From the NCBI GenBank assembly GCA_030747575.1, contig JASLKI010000156.1:1-12293 (forward strand): a DNA stretch of 12,293 bases. Direction: 5' to 3'. Below the pieces are notes generated by a model. That model was given only the letters and a program-made list of their open reading frames with translations, was not told the DNA's origin and made no database searches. This document shows positions 6,903-12,293 of the stretch, one piece after another. Positions within the stretch are counted from its first letter, which is position 1, and each line of letters starts with the position of its first letter. The DNA comes from Verrucomicrobiota bacterium. Lineage in GTDB: Bacteria > Verrucomicrobiota > Verrucomicrobiia > Limisphaerales > UBA1096. The position numbers and the translations under genes are program-made.

Positions 6903-7651
6903 GCGTCTTTCGCGCACTGGTTCGCCGCGAGTTGTCGGCATTTTTTCAGGGGCCAACCGGCTTCATCATCATCGCCGCCGTACTGTTTTTGATCGGGCTC
7001 GGCTTCGTGGTCGTGCTCTCCGGCCTGAACGGACAGGCAACGCCGATACCGGTGACACAGGTATTTTACAGCACATATTTTTTCTGGCTGATCCTGCTGC
7101 TCATCGCGCCGATCATCACCATGCGCAGCTTCGCTATGGAGCGCGCCAGCGGCACATACGAAAGCCTGATGACCGCGCCGGTCGGCGACTGGCAAGTGGT
7201 CCTCTCCAAGTTCGCCGGGGCGCTGATTTTTTACGCGATCCTCTGGGTTCCGCTGCTGGTTTGCTCGGTGGTCGTGCGGTTTTACGTCGGCGAATCGGCG
7301 GTGCTCGGGCTTGGCCCGATGGTCACCTCGGCGCTCGGCATTCTGCTCGTCGGTTGCCTGTACATGTCGATGGGCTGCTTCGCATCGGCGCTCACACGCA
7401 ACCAGGCCGTCGCGGCGGTTGGTGGTTTCGCAATGGGCGCGGCGCTGTTTTTCACCGGCTTTTTCTCGTACTTCGCCGGCGACCGGTCGGACTGGATTGC
7501 GCAACTCGCCCGGCACGTGTCGCTCGCCAACCACATGGAGTCGTTTTCTCGCGGCGTGATCGACCTGGGCGCAGTGATCTTTTTCCTCAGCCTCACGGCG
7601 TTGTTCCTTTACCTCACGCACAAGGTGGTCGAGAGCCGCCGCTGGAAATAA
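6899..7651 (+). CDS. ABC-2 family permease (GldF-like)
   Basis: This 250-residue integral membrane protein has about six hydrophobic helices, at roughly 21-43, 59-75, 103-128, 139-165, 170-192 and 220-241. A short basic N-terminus (FRALVRRELSAFFQGPTG) is typical of ABC-2 permeases that pair with GldA/NosF ATPases. The conserved cytoplasmic segment after helix 2 (MRSFAMERASGTYESLMTAP, 75-94) matches the coupling region of this family. Its start overlaps the ATPase stop (ATGA) and it ends 3 nt before the GldG-like gene. A permease of this size presumably dimerises, with two ATPase subunits. The transported substrate is unknown. In Bacteroidota the related GldA-GldF-GldG complex is linked to gliding and protein secretion, but the other gliding genes are not in view. 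Confidence 0.93.
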   Translation: MSVFRALVRRELSAFFQGPTGFIIIAAVLFLIGLGFVVVLSGLNGQATPIPVTQVFYSTYFFWLILLLIAPIITMRSFAMERASGTYESLMTAPVGDWQVVLSKFAGALIFYAILWVPLLVCSVVVRFYVGESAVLGLGPMVTSALGILLVGCLYMSMGCFASALTRNQAVAAVGGFAMGAALFFTGFFSYFAGDRSDWIAQLARHVSLANHMESFSRGVIDLGAVIFFLSLTALFLYLTHKVVESRRWK

Positions 7652-7654
7652 CTG

Positions 7655-9118
7655 ATGAGCGACCCACAACAACTCGCCAGTTTTTCGCCGCCCGTGCGCG
7701 GTGCGATCTCGAGACGCGTCATCCTCGCGGCGGTGATGGCCACGGTGTGCGTCGTTTTGGCCAATTTGATTGCGCTGCAAAACCCCGCGCGAATCGTCCT
7801 CTCTCAATCGGCCGACCATAGCCTGTCGCCCCTCACGAAAAATGTGCTTGAAGCGCTGACCAACGACGTGCGTGCCGTTGTGCTGTTCGACCGGCAGGCC
7901 GACCTGTTCGAGCCGGTCAAGAATCTGCTCACCGAGTACGAGCGCAAGTCGCCGAGACTGAAACTTGAGTTGATCGATCTCGCCCGCGAGCCCGCCCTCG
8001 CCGCGAAAGTGCAGCAGCAGTTGCAGATGCCGCTCAACTCACCGGAGAACCGCGTGATCTTCGCCGCGAACAACTCGGCGAAGGCAATCAGCGAAAGCGA
8101 ACTTTCGATCCTCGATTTCTCCGAGTTCATCAACACGCGCGAGGCGCGCCGCACGCACTTCGCCGGGGAGAAATTGTTCACGTCCGCCATCGTTGCGGTG
8201 ACCGAGGGTCGCCAAACCAAGGTCGGCTTCGTCACAGGCCACGGCGAACATAAGGCCAGCGATACCGGCGGCCAATGGGGTTACTCTAAATTCTCCAACA
8301 TACTGCAACAGAAGGGCTTGCTCCTTCAGGAAATTCCGCTCGTAGGCACCAACAGCATCCCGGCGGACTGCCGACTGCTGATCATCGCCGGGCCGCGCAC
8401 GCCGTACAGCCGCGACGAGTTGGCCAAGCTGCGCGAGTTCGTCGGCACCGGCGGGAGTCTCTTTACGCTGTTCAATTTTTACTCACTGCAACGCCCGACC
8501 GGCCTCGAGAAATTTCTCGCCGATTACGATTTTGAAATCGGATTCAATCAGGTTTCCGACTCGAAAAATGAGCAGTCCGGCCAAGGCGGTTTGCTGCTGG
8601 TCGATAACCTCGGCAGCCACCCAATCACAAAGCCGATTTTGGATAGCCGGCTGCACTTGCTCCTCCCCCGCTCCGTCGGTTTTCCCGAGGTGGAAAACGA
8701 TGACTCGCCTCCGGGATCGATCCTCGCGCATTCGTCCGACGCCGGCCAGGCGATTGGCCAAATCGAAGGCAACAAAGGCTCCGTTGAGAGGGAGGGAAAG
8801 ATTCCGTTGATCGCCGCCAAGCTGCACACAAGCGACGGCCAACCGCCGGCGCGACTCGTCGTCGCCGGCGACTCGTTGTTCCTCGGCAACAGCGCGATCG
8901 AGGCCGGGGCCAACCGCGACTTCGCCAGTCTCGCTGTCAACTGGCTGCTCGAACGCGAACACTTGCTCGCCATCGCGCCACGCACGGTCACCGAATATCG
9001 CATCGTACTCAACCACGCTGAGATGACGTCTGTCATCTGGCTTCTGCTTTTGGTGCTGCCCGGCGGCACGCTTGGCCTTGGGCTGCTTTGGTGGCGGCGA
9101 CAGATGAAAAGATCATGA
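7655..9118 (+). CDS. GldG-like ABC transporter auxiliary protein
   Basis: This 487-residue protein has an N-terminal anchor (about 22-42, RVILAAVMATVCVVLANLIA) and a large extracytoplasmic part. A second C-terminal helix follows (about 460-480, VIWLLLLVLPGGTLGLGLLW) with the basic tail WRRQMKRS. The segment SADHSLSPLTKNVLEALTNDVRAVVLF (about 52-78) and VGFVTGHGEHK (190-200) are characteristic of the ABC_transp_aux/GldG family. In that family a phosphofructokinase-like or thioredoxin-like extracytoplasmic region is tethered by TM helices and associates with an ABC-2 transporter. AGDSLFLGNSAIEAGANRDF near the C-terminus is also family-typical. The gene sits 3 nt after the permease and overlaps the DUF4340 start by ATGA, so its partner proteins are its neighbours. 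The molecular role (substrate capture or force transmission) is not established. Confidence 0.9.
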   Translation: MSDPQQLASFSPPVRGAISRRVILAAVMATVCVVLANLIALQNPARIVLSQSADHSLSPLTKNVLEALTNDVRAVVLFDRQADLFEPVKNLLTEYERKSPRLKLELIDLAREPALAAKVQQQLQMPLNSPENRVIFAANNSAKAISESELSILDFSEFINTREARRTHFAGEKLFTSAIVAVTEGRQTKVGFVTGHGEHKASDTGGQWGYSKFSNILQQKGLLLQEIPLVGTNSIPADCRLLIIAGPRTPYSRDELAKLREFVGTGGSLFTLFNFYSLQRPTGLEKFLADYDFEIGFNQVSDSKNEQSGQGGLLLVDNLGSHPITKPILDSRLHLLLPRSVGFPEVENDDSPPGSILAHSSDAGQAIGQIEGNKGSVEREGKIPLIAAKLHTSDGQPPARLVVAGDSLFLGNSAIEAGANRDFASLAVNWLLEREHLLAIAPRTVTEYRIVLNHAEMTSVIWLLLLVLPGGTLGLGLLWWRRQMKRS

Positions 9119-10887
9119 ACCCGAGGGAACTTTTTTGGCTCAGCGGCTTGGCCGTGGTGCTGGCAATCGCCTGCGTCGCTGACGGGCTGTTTTCGTCGGG
9201 TGCCGACAAGACGCTTGTCCAAGCGGAGCGTCTTTTCCCGGAGTTAAACGCCGGGGCGATCGACTCGTTCGCCGTCACTCGCGGCGACACGACGATTACC
9301 GCAAAAAAAATAAACGGCCAATGGCGAGTCGCCGATCCCGATTACCCGGCACACCCCGAGCGCATCGCGCTCTTGGCCAAGCGACTTGCCGAACTCACTG
9401 TCAGCCTACGGGTTGCCGAAAGCGAGTGGACCGAGACCGGCAACGAAAAAACGTTCGGCCTCGACGAGGCCAAGGCGCTCGTGAGCTGGAGCAGCGCCGC
9501 CCCGGAGCAGTCGCTTGAGGTCGGCTCGGCGGCGATGTTTGGACGGCAAACTTACGTGCGCTTGCCCGGCACGCGGGATGTGATTTTGGCCGCCGGCGAC
9601 TTGGCTAACTGGGTGCCACGCAACGCTGATGACTGGCGCGACCTGCGGCTCGTGCCGGAAGATCTCGAGTTTGATCGACTACGGTTTTGGGGCCAAAGCC
9701 GCACGGTCGAGCTGGCCAAGGGCGGCGACGGCGCTTGGCGAATGGAACTGCCGGTTGACTCCGCCGCGGATCAAATGGTCATCCGCCAACTGATCCAGCG
9801 GATGCAACTCGCCCGCATCGTGCAAGTCGACGCTGCTGCCGGCGAAGCCGAACCGGCGGCGACCGTGCGCTTGGCCAAGGGCGACGACGCGGTCATCGAG
9901 TTGGAGTTCCGCAAACCGGACGACGAAGAGCCGACTGTGTTGGTGAAACATTCCGAGCGCGGCACGGTGGTGATTCAGGACGACGGGCTGCTGTCGTTGC
10001 TGCGACTGCCGCACGATCAGTTCCGCGAGCATGCGGTTTTTCGGCGGCCACTCCACGAGGTCGACTCCGTCACCGTGGACACGATCAACAAATTCACCGT
10101 TGCCAAAAAACCGGATGGTGCCTGGCAGGTGACCGAGCCGAAGCAGTTTCCCGCTGACGCGATGCTCGTCAGCGTCATGCTTACCAACCTTCGTAATGCG
10201 CAGATTGTCGAATTCATAAAAGATGACGCCTCGCCGGCGGACTTCAAAAAACATGGCTTGGCCAATCCGTGGCTGAATCTCGAGATCAACGGCGCCTCAG
10301 TCGGCGGTGACCGGTGGAAAGAGAGGATTGCGTTTGGCACCGTGGACACGAGGCGCGCCGCCGCCCGCGCCAACGGCGAGACGACGATCATCGGCCTCCC
10401 CCGCGAGCAGGCAATCCTGCTGCCCAAGGAGGCGTTCAAGCTGCGGGAGCGCCGGCTGTGGTCGTTCGCCACCAACCAAGTCGCCGGTGTCACCATTCAA
10501 TTGGACAACAAGCCGACGCAATTCGTGCGGCTGCCGAACTCCACTTGGCGCTCGGCCGACAACGAGGCGCTCGACCAAATCCAGTCCGCGATGCTGGAGG
10601 AAACGGTTTACCGGATGGGCGTGCTGTTTGCCATCGGGTGGGTGGCCGAGGGAGAGGCGGCGATGGAGGCCACCGGCATCCAACTCGGCGCAAACCAACT
10701 CACCGCCGAGGTGGACACAGCCGACGGCCCGAGGCGGTTCCAACTGGAGTTCGGCGACAAAGGCCCGCTCGGCCGCACGCGGGTGATGACCGGCCAATAC
10801 GGCACACCGACCATCTTCTCCGCCCCGAACGAGTTCACCAACATCTACTTCGCCGCCCTCCAAACCCTCGGCCTGGCCAAGCGTTAG
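9115..10887 (+). CDS. DUF4340 domain protein, four repeat units
   Basis: This 590-residue protein has one N-terminal membrane anchor (about 7-24, FWLSGLAVVLAIACVADG) and an extracytoplasmic remainder. The ATG at 9115 overlaps the GldG-like stop (ATGA); TTG at 9088 would add nine residues and is less likely. Four related units can be seen at about 45-103, 183-240, 310-370 and 445-510. Each has a beta-hairpin ending in a G-x-W-x-V/M/S-x-x-P/A-like motif (GQWRVADP, GAWRMELP, GAWQVTEP, STWRSADN). Each is followed by a helix with spaced Leu (LLAKRLAEL, LIQRMQLARI, MLTNLRNAQI). DUF4340 proteins commonly follow GldG-like genes, and context suggests a periplasmic or surface partner of the same ABC complex. 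Its biochemical function is unknown. The gene ends within the stop codon of the convergent phosphatase gene. Confidence 0.9.
   Translation: MNPRELFWLSGLAVVLAIACVADGLFSSGADKTLVQAERLFPELNAGAIDSFAVTRGDTTITAKKINGQWRVADPDYPAHPERIALLAKRLAELTVSLRVAESEWTETGNEKTFGLDEAKALVSWSSAAPEQSLEVGSAAMFGRQTYVRLPGTRDVILAAGDLANWVPRNADDWRDLRLVPEDLEFDRLRFWGQSRTVELAKGGDGAWRMELPVDSAADQMVIRQLIQRMQLARIVQVDAAAGEAEPAATVRLAKGDDAVIELEFRKPDDEEPTVLVKHSERGTVVIQDDGLLSLLRLPHDQFREHAVFRRPLHEVDSVTVDTINKFTVAKKPDGAWQVTEPKQFPADAMLVSVMLTNLRNAQIVEFIKDDASPADFKKHGLANPWLNLEINGASVGGDRWKERIAFGTVDTRRAAARANGETTIIGLPREQAILLPKEAFKLRERRLWSFATNQVAGVTIQLDNKPTQFVRLPNSTWRSADNEALDQIQSAMLEETVYRMGVLFAIGWVAEGEAAMEATGIQLGANQLTAEVDTADGPRRFQLEFGDKGPLGRTRVMTGQYGTPTIFSAPNEFTNIYFAALQTLGLAKR
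9372..9381. repeat. Iterated palindrome CTTGGCCAAG, copy 1 in the DUF4340 gene
   Basis: This is an exact copy, read as L-A-K within LLAKR. It is in a different frame from the L-G-Q-A copies in gpsA and the ABC ATPase gene. Confidence 0.8.
9870..9879. repeat. Iterated palindrome CTTGGCCAAG, copy 2 in the DUF4340 gene
   Basis: This is an exact copy, read as L-A-K within RLAKG. Near copies in the same gene are CTTGGCCAAT at 10257-10266 and CCTGGCCAAG close to the stop codon. Confidence 0.8.
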
Positions 10888-12293
10888 TTCAACTCGTTGC
10901 GCTTGACGGTGTGCTGGAACACCTGCTCGCCGTCGATGGTGTGGATGCGGTAGGTTGCGGTTGGGTCGGCGGCGGTTGTGTCGAAGTCCACGGTGCCGAA
11001 CGACTGCTTGGCGTTGTACGAGAAGATCGCCGCCTCCATCGTCTTGTGGACGTGCTGGTTTGTCAGGCGACTGCTGTTGAATTCGTACAGCGCGTAGTCG
11101 TCGGGCCGGTCGATTTTCCAGAGGTCGGAGCGGTGGCGGTCGGCGCTCATCAGCACGACGCCCTCGATTTTGTTTTCGGTGAGGAACGTGAATATTTCGT
11201 TCCGCTCTTTTTTAAAACCGCTCCACGTGTCCCTGCTGTCGCCCTTGGCCTTGAACACCCATGGCACCGGCGAGATCAGCACCTTGAATGTGCCGCGTGA
11301 CTTCTTGATCGTGCTGAGTAGCCAGCGTTTTTGCGCCGGGCCGAGCATGCTCGGCTCGCCCTTGGTTTTCTTCGGGTCGGTGCGGTAGTAGCGGCCGTCG
11401 ATACAGATGAAATGGACGTCGTTGATATAGGTGTCCCACCAGATGCCCGGTTGCTTGTCGCCACCGCCATAGCCCGGATTTACCCAGTTGTCGCGGAAGA
11501 TTTCGTAGACCGGCCGCTTCCAGCTTGGCGACTCAATCTCCGGCCCGCCGAAGCAGTCGTTGGTGCCGAAATCGTGGTCGTCCCAAATGGAAAACACACC
11601 CAGGCCGGCGACGAGCGAGCGGTATTCGGGGCGCGACTGGCGGCGGTAGTAACAGTAGTGGTGCATGTCCATCACGTTGGTGTTGTCGATGTACGCATTG
11701 TCGCCGAGTTGAAACAGCGCCGCCGGCCTAGTCGCGGCAATGGTGTTCCAAACATGCTCATGCTGCGGCACAAATCCGGCGCCGCCGCCGAAGGCCAGGC
11801 GGAACTTCCCGGCCTCGCCGCTCTTGTTGAACGTCGTAAACTGCTGCCCCACTCCTTGGTTTTTGTGGCCGTCGATGGTGACGGTGTAAGCGTACTGCGT
11901 CTTCGGCTTGAGCCCGTTCAAGACCGCCTTGGCCACGAAGTCCTGCTCGCGCCTGGTTTGCACCACAGCGGAAACTTTTCCGCCGGGCATCGGCGGGAGA
12001 GTGTTGGCCTCCACTTGCACGATGGCGGGGTTGGCGGTGCGGAGCCAGACGGTCGCGCTGTTGCCGCTGAGGTTGCCGATCATCGGTCCGTGCACCGGTA
12101 TTTTGCCATGCTGCTCGAGCAGGCGCTGGATCAGCGGCCGCTTTCGGATGGCGTCCAGCCCGTTGTGCGAGCCGCCGATGATGCGGCCGACCGGCAGGCC
12201 AAGTTTCAACGCCTTGGCAACACTCGCCTCGGCGGCGTCCGCTTGGCCTAGTGTGCATTGCGCCACGGCGAGCATGTACTGCGTCTCGGCGTC
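10884..12293 (-). CDS. TPR-linked PhoD-like metallophosphatase (partial, N-terminus outside window)
   Basis: The frame is open through the window edge at 12293, so the true start is upstream and only 469 codons are seen. Before the Met at 12275 the frame reads DAETQY. That stretch plus LAVAQCTLGQADAAEA and VAKALKLG fits one TPR-like helix pair (A-x4-LA-x-A-x4-G pattern). A PhoD-like N-terminal Fn3-type domain follows (GPMIGNLSGNSATVWLRT, then LKPKTQYAYTV). The metallophosphatase core comes next: QLGDNAYID (189-197, counted from that Met), SIWDDHDFGTND (229-240), FICIDGRYYR (289-298) and LMSADRHRSDLW (375-386), with Asp/His residues of a dinuclear metal centre. The first motif reads FGGGAGFVP instead of the common GSC-type sequence. 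PhoD relatives are phosphodiesterases/alkaline phosphatases, usually exported; the signal peptide would lie outside this window. It is convergent with, and overlaps by 4 nt, the DUF4340 gene. Confidence 0.9.
   Translation of the reverse strand, partial: DAETQYMLAVAQCTLGQADAAEASVAKALKLGLPVGRIIGGSHNGLDAIRKRPLIQRLLEQHGKIPVHGPMIGNLSGNSATVWLRTANPAIVQVEANTLPPMPGGKVSAVVQTRREQDFVAKAVLNGLKPKTQYAYTVTIDGHKNQGVGQQFTTFNKSGEAGKFRLAFGGGAGFVPQHEHVWNTIAATRPAALFQLGDNAYIDNTNVMDMHHYCYYRRQSRPEYRSLVAGLGVFSIWDDHDFGTNDCFGGPEIESPSWKRPVYEIFRDNWVNPGYGGGDKQPGIWWDTYINDVHFICIDGRYYRTDPKKTKGEPSMLGPAQKRWLLSTIKKSRGTFKVLISPVPWVFKAKGDSRDTWSGFKKERNEIFTFLTENKIEGVVLMSADRHRSDLWKIDRPDDYALYEFNSSRLTNQHVHKTMEAAIFSYNAKQSFGTVDFDTTAADPTATYRIHTIDGEQVFQHTVKRNELN

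Noticed and set aside
6737..7819. Long minus-strand open frame (360 codons) opposite the ABC ATPase and permease genes
   Set aside because: Its translation is rich in Arg, His, Asp and Gln with no hydrophobic core or recognisable motif. It lies wholly antisense to two well-supported genes, as expected of GC-rich codon shadow.
6886..7821. Plus-strand 311-codon frame overlapping the permease
   Set aside because: It is very Arg/Gly/Ala-rich and out of frame with the permease, which has six clear membrane helices and family motifs.
10314..11300. Plus-strand 328-codon frame spanning the DUF4340 and phosphatase ends
   Set aside because: It is out of frame with DUF4340 in its first half and antisense to the phosphatase in its second. 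The composition shifts abruptly at the junction, so it is a chance read-through.
11331..12251. Plus-strand 306-codon frame opposite the phosphatase gene
   Set aside because: It is antisense to a gene with clear metallophosphatase motifs, and it shows low-complexity Val/Ala/Arg composition.
1..12293. CRISPR arrays, tRNA genes, insertion sequences or attachment sites
   Set aside because: I saw no spaced direct repeats, cloverleaf-like tRNA sequence, transposase motifs or terminal inverted repeats. The repeated palindrome has irregular spacing and is not a CRISPR.

Overview
The window is GC-rich (about 60% by eye) and densely coded. It holds nine protein-coding genes (two cut by the window edges), no recognisable rRNA, tRNA, CRISPR array or insertion sequence, and no intergenic gap above about 170 bp. 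Gene content points to the PVC superphylum, most likely Verrucomicrobiota or Planctomycetota. The clues are a secreted PQQ-type beta-propeller protein with the WPQWRGPNRDG start, a PSCyt1/DUF1549/DUF1553 protein directly followed by a DUF1501 protein, and a PhoD-like phosphatase with a TPR-like N-terminus. The phylum is an inference; no rRNA is present to test it.

Layout. Positions 1-390 (minus) carry the N-terminal 130 codons of a secreted PQQ-like beta-propeller protein. After a 167-bp divergent spacer, 558-2771 (plus, PSCyt1/Big2-like/DUF1549/DUF1553) and 2768-4171 (plus, DUF1501) form a translationally coupled pair. This pair is a typical PVC secreted module whose chemistry is still unknown. 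On the minus strand, plsY (5191-5847) and gpsA (4214-5194) form a phospholipid-precursor operon: GpsA makes sn-glycerol-3-phosphate and PlsY acylates it. gpsA uses a TTG start, fixed by an ideal AGGAGG. Diverging from plsY, 5967-10887 (plus) is a tight four-gene operon: a GldA-like ABC ATPase, an ABC-2 permease, a GldG-like ABC-auxiliary protein and a DUF4340 protein. Three of its four junctions are ATGA overlaps or a 3-nt gap, so it almost certainly makes one envelope-associated machine. The operon ends tail-to-tail with, and overlaps by 4 nt, a minus-strand TPR/PhoD-like metallophosphatase gene (10884-12293, N-terminus outside the window).

The most unusual signal is not a gene. A 10-bp palindrome, CTTGGCCAAG, occurs six times exactly, and its core TTGGCCAA eleven times, in 12.3 kb. 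The copies lie in several genes, in different reading frames, on both coding strands, and once in intergenic DNA. Chance would predict roughly 0.01 and 0.2 copies. This looks like a genome-wide iterated palindrome analogous in form to cyanobacterial HIP1. The 3.6-kb DUF1549/DUF1501 block contains no copy, which may mark it as a later arrival. The ABC/GldG/DUF4340 operon is the best candidate for a functionally undescribed protein system here.
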